NCBI GenBank assembly: GCA_905215575.1
Contig: CAJMQV010000020.1
Coordinates: 1-21,077, forward strand
Direction: 5' to 3'
DNA: 21,077 nucleotides
Origin: an uncultured bacterium
Lineage (GTDB): Bacteria > Bacteroidota > Bacteroidia > Bacteroidales > Bacteroidaceae
Shown here: one piece after another, positions 7,234 through 14,819 of the stretch
How the letters are laid out: each line of letters starts with the position of its first letter
How positions within the stretch are numbered: the stretch's first letter is position 1
Notes under the pieces: generated by a model
What the model saw: only the letters and a program-made list of their open reading frames with translations
The model's database searches: none
Told to the model about the DNA's origin: nothing
Translations under genes and position numbers: made by a program

Positions 7234-7740
7234 TTGGACGCGTCACTAATAGAAGAACTTTTTGTGCAACATTACCGGCCCTTGTGCCTGTATGCCCTGC
7301 ATTATGTACGCAATCTGGATACATCGGAAGATCTGGTACAGGAGTGTTTCTGCAAATTGTGGGAACAGTCCGACCGTGTGCGTCATGAAGAGCTGACGCG
7401 AGCCTATCTTTATCGTATGCTCCGGAATGCCTGCATTGATTTTGTGCGTAAAAACGGTGCGCAGGAGGTGGGAGAGTTACCTGCCGATCTGGAAGGGGTA
7501 CTTGCAGAAGAAGCCTGCGAGGAACAGGCGCAGAAAGAGGCCCGGTTGTGGGAGGCCATAGACCGTTTGCCCGACCGTTGCCGTAAAGTATTTCTGATGA
7601 ACAAGCGCGACGGCATGAAATATAAAGAAATCGCACAAGCATTGGGCTTGTCCGTAAATACCGTAGAGAATCAGGTAATCAAGGCATTAAAGCGTCTGCG
7701 TGCCGACGCGGAACGCATTTATCACTTTTTTTTCGGATAA
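7234..7740 (+). CDS. ECF sigma-70 factor (FecI-type)
   Basis: The 168-residue RNA polymerase sigma factor of the extracytoplasmic function class has region 2 at about 6-75 (ALHYVRNLDTSEDLVQECFC, KLWEQ, YLYRMLRNACIDFVR). Region 4 is at about 104-155 (LPDRCRKVFLMNKRDGMKYK, then EIAQALGLSVNTVENQVIKA, a helix-turn-helix). The start is TTG: there is no ATG or GTG in frame before the first region 2 helix, an in-frame TAA lies at 7213, and the N-terminus from TTG is of normal length. The FecR anti-sigma gene follows 63 nt later, then a TonB receptor with an STN domain, so it should respond to a ligand taken up by that receptor and probably activates its own operon. The substrate is unknown. Confidence 0.92.
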   Translation: MDASLIEELFVQHYRPLCLYALHYVRNLDTSEDLVQECFCKLWEQSDRVRHEELTRAYLYRMLRNACIDFVRKNGAQEVGELPADLEGVLAEEACEEQAQKEARLWEAIDRLPDRCRKVFLMNKRDGMKYKEIAQALGLSVNTVENQVIKALKRLRADAERIYHFFFG

Positions 7741-7762
7741 TTTTTGTTTTTCGGATAGTGGA

Positions 7763-7799
7763 TTTTCTTTTTTTCTCCGTCTTATCGAAAAAAAGAAAA
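7763..7799. promoter_or_regulatory. Perfect 13-bp hairpin in sigma/FecR spacer
   Basis: TTTTCTTTTTTTC (7763-7775) and GAAAAAAAGAAAA (7787-7799) are exact reverse complements around an 11-nt loop. The right arm ends 4 nt before the FecR ATG at 7804, so if formed in the mRNA it would cover the ribosome-binding region. The stem is nearly all A-U, so its stability is modest. It has no terminator-like GC stem, and the operon continues beyond it. Confidence 0.5.
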
Positions 7800-7803
7800 G
7801 AAT

Positions 7804-8616
7804 ATGAACGAAAAGCAGAAAAAAAGAGAACTGGATTTTGTACTCCATTATTATCAAGAGGGACGTCTGGACGGGCGTAAGGCTTTCCGCGCCTGGAGCC
7901 GTTGTGTGGGCATAGGGCGAACGGTGCTTTTCCGCCGGGTGGTGCGTTATGCCGTAGCGGCCTGTCTGTTGCTGGCATTGGGCGCGTCGGTATTTGTATA
8001 TCAATGGTGGCAGGAAAACCGCAGTGTGGAACTTGTGGCCGATGCCCGTTTGCAGGTGTGCCGTCTGCCCGACGGTACGGTGGTTACCCTTTCGCCTCAC
8101 GCCATCTTATCTTATAATCCGGGAGATTTTAAGACCGGAAAAAGAGCGGTTGCTTTAAAGGGAACGGCCTATTTTGAAGTAACCCACAATCCTCAGGCAC
8201 CTTTTTCTGTGACCACACAATACGCCCGTGTCAAGGTCTTGGGAACTCGCTTTCAGGTGCAGGAGTCGGGACGCGAAACCCGTGCGTGGGTGCGCGACGG
8301 ACGCGTGCTGTTTGCCTCGTCGGCTCATGGCGACGGTGTGGTGCTGACCCGTGGTATGGAAGCCGTTCTGTCTCATGGTTCGTCTGTTCCCCGTCGGGTT
8401 ACTCCTTCTTTAAATCCCGAAGCCTGGCGTACAGGTACCTTTGTCTATAACGATGCTCCGCTGGAAAAAGTGCTCGAAGAGCTTTCCCGTTATTATGGTG
8501 TCCGTCTGACCACCTCTGAGCCAGACCGCCGTCTGACTGCCACATTACCCGCCGATGATCTGGAGCGCGTGATCCGCATGATAGAAACTTCTTTGAATAT
8601 CCGCATAAAACGATAA
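7804..8616 (+). CDS. FecR family anti-sigma factor
   Basis: This 270-residue inner-membrane regulator holds the upstream ECF sigma factor and relays the signal from the receptor's STN domain. It has a short cytoplasmic N-terminus (1-45), one membrane segment (about 47-66, RYAVAACLLLALGASVFVYQ), a periplasmic FecR domain (about 78-172: LPDGTVVTLSPHAILSYN, VALKGTAYFEV, TRFQVQ, VRDGRVLF) and a C-terminal DUF4974-type domain (about 208-268, FVYNDAPLEKVLEELSRYYG). Length and domain order are those of Bacteroidetes FecR proteins. The stop codon lies 4 nt before the TonB receptor ATG, so translation is probably coupled. A 13-bp hairpin precedes the start. Confidence 0.93.
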   Translation: MNEKQKKRELDFVLHYYQEGRLDGRKAFRAWSRCVGIGRTVLFRRVVRYAVAACLLLALGASVFVYQWWQENRSVELVADARLQVCRLPDGTVVTLSPHAILSYNPGDFKTGKRAVALKGTAYFEVTHNPQAPFSVTTQYARVKVLGTRFQVQESGRETRAWVRDGRVLFASSAHGDGVVLTRGMEAVLSHGSSVPRRVTPSLNPEAWRTGTFVYNDAPLEKVLEELSRYYGVRLTTSEPDRRLTATLPADDLERVIRMIETSLNIRIKR

Positions 8617-8620
8617 ATAT

Positions 8621-11251
8621 ATGAATCTGCATACTTTACTATTACGTGTCTTCACCCTGTTGTGTTTTTCCTGCTTTGCTCTATATCTTCCCGCAGAAGA
8701 AAATAAAAAGCTGGGAATCTTGCTTCAGGAAGTGGAAAAGAAATATTCCGTACACTTTGTTTACGATGCCGCTCTGGCTTCGTGGGAGGCTCCGTCTGTT
8801 TCCCTGTCCGACGGACAGTCTCTGGACCGGGTGTTGCAGGCCTTGCTGTCCGGCAGCGGCATTTCGTGGAAAAAGGACGGTGACTACATTCTGCTGGTGC
8901 GCGACGAACGACGGATTACCTGGAGCGGTTATGTGTATGCTCCCGATGGCGAAACCCTGATGAATGCCACCGTGCGCGACATGCGTTCCGATGCTTCGAC
9001 CATGACTAATGCCCGTGGATATTACAGCATTCAGTTGCCTGCGGGCAGCAATCGGGTGCGCTTTTCCTTTATCGGCTTTCAGTCGGTGGAGCAGGAAGTG
9101 CGGGCCGATGCCGATTTGCGTCTGGATATTGTACTGAAAGAGCAGGATGCCCTACGGGAAATCGTGGTTACGGAAGACCGTAACCATGCGCTGAACACCA
9201 CACAAACCGGTAAGGTTTCTCTCACAGGCGCGGAGCTGAACCGCGGTTTCTCCATGATGAGTTCGCCGGATCTGGTCAAGTCGCTCCAGCTTCAGGCCGG
9301 AGTGCATCCCGGCGCGGAACTGACCTCGGGCCTTTTTGTGCATGGGGGAGGGGCCGACGAGAATCTGTTTCTGTTGGACGGTACTCCCGTTTATCAGGTG
9401 GGGCATCTTGGAGGACTGTTTTCGGCCTTCAATACCGATGCCGTCAAGCAGGTGGATTTCTACAAGAGCGGTTTTCCCGCACGCTATGGAGGCCGTCTGT
9501 CTTCGGTGACCGACATTCGTACGCGCGACGGTGATTTTCAGCATTTTCACGGTAGTTTCTCGTTGGGACTTCTTGACGGCCGTCTGCAACTGGAGGGGCC
9601 GTTGGTGAAAGACCGTACCGCCTTTCATCTGGCCATGCGGCGCAGTTGGGCCGATTTGTTTACGGCTCCGGTGTTTGCCCTCTACAATCTGACGCAGAAG
9701 GACGAGGTGCTGAACGGAAGATATGCCTTTCAGGATGTGAATGCCAAAATAACCCACCGCTTTTCGGAACGCAGCAAGGCCGATATATCCTTCTATATGG
9801 GCGATGATTTGATGAAGTATCATAATGATTATCAAATCATAGACCCTTATGGCGTGAACGACAGGAACTGTGTGGAAGATGAGAAGAAAAATTTCCGGAT
9901 GAGGTGGGGAAACATCAGTCTGGCTGCCGGTTGGGACTATATTTTCTCACCGCGTTTTTACAGCCGCTTTTCACTGGTCTATGCCCGCAATACTTCCAAT
10001 TACCGCTTTACGCACGAAGAGACAGAGCGTAAGGAGGGAAAGGAGCAATACCGTAGTTACGAACTGGAGCAGAACCGTTCGGTTATCGATGATGCCGGTT
10101 ACCGGATGGAGTTTGACTTTCTGCCGAACAACCGCCATCATCTGCGCTTCGGTTCCAATTATCTGATGCACTGGTTCCGGCCTCAGAACATGAAGACATA
10201 TAGCGAGGAACATGCTTTGGGTGCTCCTTCGGATACGTTGTCCGGAAAAAGCAGATACTTTGACCGGGTGCATGAATTGTCTTTCTATGGAGAAGATGAG
10301 ATAGAACTTTCGCGTCGCATCCGCATGAATCTCGGGGTGCATTATACGGCATTCGGGGCCGCCCGCAGTATCCGTCATTCGGTAGAGCCGCGCCTGTCTT
10401 TGCTCTATCGGGTATCTGACACTCATTCCCTCAAGGCATCTTATACCGAAATGAGCCAGTTCGTGCATCTGCTGTCCAATACCTATCTGAGCCTGCCTCT
10501 GGATTTTTGGGTGCCCGCCACCCGCAAGGTACAGCCGATGCGCTCACGCCAGGTTTCGCTGGGAGTGTACGGCCGTCTGCCCGGTCCGCTGAGTTATACT
10601 TTGGAAGGCTATTATAAGACCATGAACCATCTGCTGGACTATAACGGAGGATCGGAGCTGATTCCGAACGCAAGCCATTGGGATGAACGGATCACCGAGG
10701 GGCGCGGGCGTGCCTACGGCATGGACCTGTCTGTAGATTATGTCCGCGAGCGGCTTTCTCTGTCGGCCCAATATACCTTGTCGTGGAGCGAACGTCAGTT
10801 TGATGCTTACGGTCCGCACTGGTTTTACGATCGTTTTGATCACCGTCATATCCTCCAGTTACAAGGGCGTTACCGTTTCCGTAAGATGGATCTCTATGCC
10901 GCCTGGATGTATCGAAGTGGCGACCGGATGACTCTGCCGGTGCAACGGGTGTCTAATCCCTGGTTGCCCGATGCCGGACAATCGCCTGTGCTTGGAGGCG
11001 AAACACAGGTGGCCGAATACCCGAACAACATCAAATTGCCGAATTATCACCGTCTGGATGTGGGGATGAACTTTTACCATCGCACCAAGAGAGGCTTCGA
11101 GCGCATTTGGAATGTCAGTGTCTACAATGCCTATTGCCGCTTGAACCCGCTCTACACCGAGGTGGTGCAGCAGAAAGACGGCAGTTACAAGGGACGTTCG
11201 GTGGGTTACATACCGTTGATTCCTTCTTTCAGTTACACTCTAAAATTCTAA
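8621..11251 (+). CDS. TonB-dependent receptor with N-terminal STN signalling domain
   Basis: This 876-residue outer-membrane receptor has, in order: signal peptide (1 to about 25); STN secretin/TonB short N-terminal domain (about 28-95, LGILLQEVEKKYSVHFVYDA), which contacts FecR in this class; carboxypeptidase-regulatory-like domain (about 100-175, WSGYVYAPDG, RGYYSIQLPAG); TonB plug (about 190-300, with GLFVHGGGADENLFLLDGTP and GFPARYGGRLSSV); and a 22-strand-type barrel ending FSYTLKF. The terminal Phe is the usual outer-membrane insertion signal. The plug is of the non-SusC type paired with DUF4249 proteins, not SusD, which matches the next gene 2 nt downstream. It is the third gene of the sigma/FecR operon. 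The ligand cannot be read from sequence; iron, heme or another metal complex, or an oligosaccharide, are possible. Confidence 0.94.
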   Translation: MNLHTLLLRVFTLLCFSCFALYLPAEENKKLGILLQEVEKKYSVHFVYDAALASWEAPSVSLSDGQSLDRVLQALLSGSGISWKKDGDYILLVRDERRITWSGYVYAPDGETLMNATVRDMRSDASTMTNARGYYSIQLPAGSNRVRFSFIGFQSVEQEVRADADLRLDIVLKEQDALREIVVTEDRNHALNTTQTGKVSLTGAELNRGFSMMSSPDLVKSLQLQAGVHPGAELTSGLFVHGGGADENLFLLDGTPVYQVGHLGGLFSAFNTDAVKQVDFYKSGFPARYGGRLSSVTDIRTRDGDFQHFHGSFSLGLLDGRLQLEGPLVKDRTAFHLAMRRSWADLFTAPVFALYNLTQKDEVLNGRYAFQDVNAKITHRFSERSKADISFYMGDDLMKYHNDYQIIDPYGVNDRNCVEDEKKNFRMRWGNISLAAGWDYIFSPRFYSRFSLVYARNTSNYRFTHEETERKEGKEQYRSYELEQNRSVIDDAGYRMEFDFLPNNRHHLRFGSNYLMHWFRPQNMKTYSEEHALGAPSDTLSGKSRYFDRVHELSFYGEDEIELSRRIRMNLGVHYTAFGAARSIRHSVEPRLSLLYRVSDTHSLKASYTEMSQFVHLLSNTYLSLPLDFWVPATRKVQPMRSRQVSLGVYGRLPGPLSYTLEGYYKTMNHLLDYNGGSELIPNASHWDERITEGRGRAYGMDLSVDYVRERLSLSAQYTLSWSERQFDAYGPHWFYDRFDHRHILQLQGRYRFRKMDLYAAWMYRSGDRMTLPVQRVSNPWLPDAGQSPVLGGETQVAEYPNNIKLPNYHRLDVGMNFYHRTKRGFERIWNVSVYNAYCRLNPLYTEVVQQKDGSYKGRSVGYIPLIPSFSYTLKF

Positions 11252-11253
11252 TT

Positions 11254-12213
11254 ATGAAATCAGTTCGTATTGTATTATCCATATTGATGCCGTTGCTGTT
11301 TGCGGCATGTACCTATGAGTTCGACTTGCAACCGTCGGCCGAATCCGGCAGACCGGTGCTTTATGTCTTTCCGGGCAACCGGGATACCATTGTCATACAG
11401 TGCTCCCGAAGTGTTCCTGTGACGCGTCCGGATTCACTGAAACCCTCTGTGGCCGGTGCGGAAATCTCTGTGTGGGTGGATGGAGAATCCTGTCCGGTAC
11501 AGTGGAACAGTCAGGCTACGGCCGCTGTGCCCAAGGGATGTTATTATTATGTGAAGCGCATGCAGGCCGGTCAGAAAGTACAGATAGACTGCCGTTTGCC
11601 CGAAGGAGATCATGTAAAAGGAGAAACCGTGGTGCCCGAACAGATACCGATAGAAGATTGGAACATAGCGATGACCAACCAGAAGAACAGTCAGATGGTG
11701 GAGTTCCGGTTGCGCTTTACGGATAAAGGCGGAAAGCGTTTTTATGGTCTGCGTGTGGAAAAAATGGTGCAGGATGCCTGGATTTACGAGGAAGACACCG
11801 TACATTATCAGTACATCCAGACAGAGCTTTGCCAGATAGACAAAGAACCTCTGTTGAGCGAAAGTAATGGATTGGAAGGGGTGCTGACAGAGTATCGGCA
11901 ATATGAGAACGGTTTTTATATCTGGGACAATGAGCGTTTGCGGGGCAAGTCCTATACGTTGAAAATAATGACCAGTCCCGAACGGAGCTGGGACAAGCCC
12001 GACGGAACTTATTCGCATGTATATTATCGCATGGTCTTCTATTCGCTTTCCGAGCCTTACTATCGTTATTTGGAAAGTCGGAACGCACAAATCAACAACG
12101 ATTTGGGAGATATGGGCTTCTCTCCGATACGTCCGGACTACAGCAATGTGGACGGCGGAATCGGAGTTGTCGGAGCCTATCAGGTGGAATATACCCCTTG
12201 GGTACGGTTATAA
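11254..12213 (+). CDS. DUF4249-type outer-membrane lipoprotein
   Basis: This 319-residue lipoprotein has a hydrophobic leader with lipobox LFAAC and lipidated Cys19, then a beta-rich domain beginning with RPVLYVFPGNRDTIVIQCSR. It continues through AEISVWVDGE and QKVQIDCRLPEGDHVKGETV, and ends in GGIGVVGAYQVE, like the tail of the DUF4249 family. Those proteins are encoded next to TonB receptors in Bacteroidetes and are presumed to be surface partners analogous to SusD; no biochemical role is established. I chose the ATG at 11254 (2 nt after the receptor stop) over an upstream in-frame ATG at 11107, which lies wholly inside the receptor gene and gives a non-signal-like N-terminus. It is the last gene of the operon. 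No good terminator follows, only a weak 7-bp inverted repeat. Confidence 0.82.
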   Translation: MKSVRIVLSILMPLLFAACTYEFDLQPSAESGRPVLYVFPGNRDTIVIQCSRSVPVTRPDSLKPSVAGAEISVWVDGESCPVQWNSQATAAVPKGCYYYVKRMQAGQKVQIDCRLPEGDHVKGETVVPEQIPIEDWNIAMTNQKNSQMVEFRLRFTDKGGKRFYGLRVEKMVQDAWIYEEDTVHYQYIQTELCQIDKEPLLSESNGLEGVLTEYRQYENGFYIWDNERLRGKSYTLKIMTSPERSWDKPDGTYSHVYYRMVFYSLSEPYYRYLESRNAQINNDLGDMGFSPIRPDYSNVDGGIGVVGAYQVEYTPWVRL

Positions 12214-12270
12214 GCATGCAATTCAGAAATTAAAATAGGGTCGTTTGGCTTGCATGTTCCAAAAAATATT

Positions 12271-12278
12271 TATTTTTG
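12271..12278 (+). promoter_or_regulatory. Putative -7 box of SEC-C protein gene
   Basis: TATTTTTG matches TAnnTTTG; a TTG at 12250-12252 is 18 nt upstream and a TTTG at 12244-12247 is 23 nt upstream, either of which could serve as -33. The predicted start of transcription (about 12285) leaves a leader of about 100 nt that contains the hairpin at 12288-12334. Confidence 0.5.
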
Positions 12279-12287
12279 CATAAGTCT

Positions 12288-12334
12288 GACGGTTTCGGAG
12301 AAAAGGGCCTGTTTTTCTTTTTTCCGAAACTGTC
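12288..12334 (+). promoter_or_regulatory. Strong 18-bp hairpin at the 5' end of the SEC-C mRNA leader
   Basis: The left arm 12288-12305 (GACGGTTTCGGAGAAAAG) pairs along its whole length with 12317-12334 (CTTTTTTCCGAAACTGTC). This gives 18 bp including two G-U pairs, around an 11-nt loop. No U-tract follows on either strand, so it is not a standard terminator. It starts within a few nucleotides of the predicted transcript 5' end and about 50 nt before the ATG, which suits an mRNA-stabilising or regulatory leader structure. Confidence 0.55.
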
Positions 12335-12384
12335 TGTGTGTAAAATAGTTCAAAAAACGGTTTACTGATCAAAGAAAAATAAAT

Positions 12385-13527
12385 ATGAAACAGAACGGAA
12401 CATCAGAACTCACCTCTTTTATCTCAATGCCTCTGCGTGATCAGCTCGCAAAACATACTGTAAACGAGTTGAAGGGGTTGGCCCAGTGGTTGAATCTTTC
12501 GCTGAATTCCCGTTGGCGCAAAGACGAGATAGTGGATTGCCTGTATCATTTCTTTATGGACGACGTTATGGTGTGGATACGCCGTTTACCGCTCCATGAG
12601 GTGAACCTGCTTCGTACTCTCGCCGCTTCTGATGACAGTTGTGCTGTAGAAGAATATAATTTTTTCGGTGTAACCTGTCTGGAAGAACTCCATCTGATTT
12701 CTTCTGAACTTTCAGAAACAGAGGAACTGAAGGTTCGGTTTGTGATCAGTAAGGAACTGAAACAGGCTTTGGAGCCTGTGGATTGGGACGCTGTTCTGAC
12801 AGACCCGGCGCAGGAACTAAAATACGAAATGGAGCGTTATGCGTACGGACTGCTCAATCTTTACGGATTGCTGTTGATGAAGGATACCTTGGAAACAGTT
12901 TATGAACTGATGAATCAAAAACTCACCATGGACGAACTGTTGGATATGTTTGAAGAGTCATTGGGATTGCGCAATCTGATTTGTATTTTTCCTCAGCAGG
13001 GTCAACAGAAGGATATCTGGCTACGCTCCTTTTATATGGATGATACAGAAGAGATCTTGTATTATCTCAGCGAAAATGTCCGAACAATGGAAACAGCAGC
13101 CTATTCGCAGGAAGAGATAGCGGCAGCTGGAATCATGCCCCGAATGGATATTTCAAAGTGGGTCAATCCGGATCTGAAATACTGGATGATGGAGAAAATG
13201 AACTATACTTCTGAGCAAATGCACACGGCTTTGCTGTATTTATGGTTCTCCAATCAGTATGAATGTAACCTTTCTTCATTATTGTCTACCGTAGTCAACG
13301 CCCGTTTGAAGAATTCTGCCGAGATGAAAGCTGCGATGGAATGTTTGATTGCTTTCTTGAACGAAACTCCGAAATGGGTCCTGCTGGGCAATTCGTCGGA
13401 AGAGATTGCCCGTCAGGAAGAGGCGGCAAGACAACCTTATGTGGCTCAGCCCAAAGTGGGACGTAATGATCCCTGCCCTTGCGGCAGCGGCAAGAAATAC
13501 AAACAATGCTGCGGAAAGAAGAACTGA
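12385..13527 (+). CDS. SEC-C motif protein with SAP-like N-terminus
   Basis: The C-terminus of this 380-residue protein is a textbook SEC-C zinc motif: GRNDPCPCGSGKKYKQCCGK, with Cys364, Cys366, Cys375 and Cys376 as ligands, the same motif that ends SecA and binds SecB/ribosomes. Residues about 23-58 (HTVNELKGLAQWLNLSLN, then KDEIVDCLYHFF) resemble a SAP/Rho-N-like helical fold. The middle (60-340) is predicted alpha-helical, with Leu/Met/Glu-rich helices and no membrane segment or signal peptide, so the protein is cytoplasmic. Its function is unknown; a nucleic-acid or ribosome/translocase-associated role is possible by domain analogy only. The 7-TM AraC gene follows after 33 nt without a terminator, so the two are probably co-transcribed. 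The mRNA leader carries a strong hairpin. Confidence 0.8.
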   Translation: MKQNGTSELTSFISMPLRDQLAKHTVNELKGLAQWLNLSLNSRWRKDEIVDCLYHFFMDDVMVWIRRLPLHEVNLLRTLAASDDSCAVEEYNFFGVTCLEELHLISSELSETEELKVRFVISKELKQALEPVDWDAVLTDPAQELKYEMERYAYGLLNLYGLLLMKDTLETVYELMNQKLTMDELLDMFEESLGLRNLICIFPQQGQQKDIWLRSFYMDDTEEILYYLSENVRTMETAAYSQEEIAAAGIMPRMDISKWVNPDLKYWMMEKMNYTSEQMHTALLYLWFSNQYECNLSSLLSTVVNARLKNSAEMKAAMECLIAFLNETPKWVLLGNSSEEIARQEEAARQPYVAQPKVGRNDPCPCGSGKKYKQCCGKKN

Positions 13528-13560
13528 ATTACGGACTGACAAATACTGACGGACGGAATT

Positions 13561-14649
13561 ATGGGAGTGCTTTATCTTTCGGTAGAACTTACACTTGATC
13601 TGATTACAAGTCTTATCGGAGTGATCCTTATGAAACGGGCCCATGACAATGGGCCTAAATTCTGGTGGGGCAGTATCGCTTTGGCCATAGGAGCCGTGTT
13701 TGCTTGGGAGAATATCGGCTGGCTGATGATTGTAACCGAAGAACCGGAGTATCGCTTTAATGATTTGTTGAATATGGAAAAGATGCTCAAATGGTATCCG
13801 ATGGCCAGCATGGTAGCCTTGTTTCCGTTGGCTTCTCTTTTTCCGGGATATCTGACCTTGCGGCGTACTTTTTTGTGCTTTCTTCCGTCTTTGCTTTTTA
13901 CCCTGATCGGAATTTGCTATTTACTCTTTAACGGGTATATGACTCCGTTGGGGTCCGTGAGTGATGTCTTTTCGAATATCGGGAATTTGGATGTGGGGTT
14001 AAGATGTATGATCTTCATTCTTTCTATTGTCACCCCTGTTGCTTTTTTCCTTTATCCTTTGCTTACGCGCAAAGGATATCGGCAGGCTAATTCCATGATG
14101 TATGTTTTTATTGGGTTTATGTTCGTCTTTCTGGTGATCTATATCCTCTTTACACTGGACATCAGTTATTTTATTTTTAACTTGTTTGGGGCGACGGCCA
14201 TTATTTTTACCCTGTTCTTTTCATTGCAGTATTTAAAACGTGAGAATCCGTTTTCGGTCTGTTTGTATGAACCGGAAACAAAAAGTGCTCCGTTTTCCGG
14301 GACATCTGCCTTACCCTTGTTCCGGGAAATTGATGATTTGTTTCAGGAAAAGCCGTTATATGTTTCCTCTCATTATACAATCAGGGAACTGTCGGACCAA
14401 CTTCAGGTGCCTGAGTATCGTTTGTCTGCTGCTATCAAATCGGCCGGATACAGTAGTTTCCGTGAATATATGAATGATTTGAGATTAGAGTATTTTCGTC
14501 AGCTTTCTCTGAAAAATCCAGACAAAAATATTAAAGAACTCATATTCCTTGCAGGGTTTAATTCCAGGGCAACTTTCTATCGAAACTTTTCGGACAAATA
14601 TGGGATGTCGCCTACAAAATACCTTGAAACCTTACAAAGGAATGAATAA
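13561..14649 (+). CDS. Membrane-embedded AraC-type regulator (7 TM + HTH)
   Basis: The first about 225 residues of this 362-residue protein carry some seven hydrophobic segments (about 4-24, 36-58, 79-97, 103-124, 144-165, 177-199, 203-225). A linker follows, then a C-terminal AraC/XylS double helix-turn-helix (about 265-355: YTIRELSDQLQVPEYRLSAA, IKELIFLAGFNSRATFYRNF and a closing YGMSPTKYL). This layout is a one-component regulator whose DNA-binding domain faces the cytoplasm. The membrane part is presumably the sensor; its signal is unknown. It follows the SEC-C gene by 33 nt and is closed by a strong terminator. The next gene on the same strand encodes a large exported modular protein, a possible target, though nothing in the sequence proves this. 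Confidence 0.88.
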   Translation: MGVLYLSVELTLDLITSLIGVILMKRAHDNGPKFWWGSIALAIGAVFAWENIGWLMIVTEEPEYRFNDLLNMEKMLKWYPMASMVALFPLASLFPGYLTLRRTFLCFLPSLLFTLIGICYLLFNGYMTPLGSVSDVFSNIGNLDVGLRCMIFILSIVTPVAFFLYPLLTRKGYRQANSMMYVFIGFMFVFLVIYILFTLDISYFIFNLFGATAIIFTLFFSLQYLKRENPFSVCLYEPETKSAPFSGTSALPLFREIDDLFQEKPLYVSSHYTIRELSDQLQVPEYRLSAAIKSAGYSSFREYMNDLRLEYFRQLSLKNPDKNIKELIFLAGFNSRATFYRNFSDKYGMSPTKYLETLQRNE

Positions 14650-14663
14650 AAAGTATTTTCTTG

Positions 14664-14708
14664 AATTAAAGGTGTCTTATTTGCAGAAATGAGACACCTT
14701 TAATTTTT
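14664..14708 (+). terminator. Rho-independent terminator after AraC-type gene
   Basis: AATTAAAGGTGTCTTATTT (14664-14682) pairs with AAATGAGACACCTTTAATT (14687-14705) around a GCAG tetraloop; one G-U pair interrupts an otherwise perfect 19-bp stem. It is followed by further T residues and starts 14 nt after the stop codon. Confidence 0.93.
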
Positions 14709-14819
14709 GTAGTTCATTTAATTTTCATAGCTTTACTCGCAAACGAATCTCTGTTAAGTCTTATACTGTTTATTTTTTTTATATAATCATTTGTTGTAAA
14801 ATCTATTACAAGAAAGCCT

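Noticed and set aside
11107..11253. Upstream in-frame ATG for the DUF4249 lipoprotein
   Set aside because: The extension lies inside the receptor gene and hides the lipoprotein signal peptide; ATG 11254 gives a perfect leader and lipobox.
12215..12256. CATGCAA/TTGCATG inverted repeat after the DUF4249 gene
   Set aside because: Seven base pairs with a 28-nt loop and no T run; too weak to call the operon's terminator.
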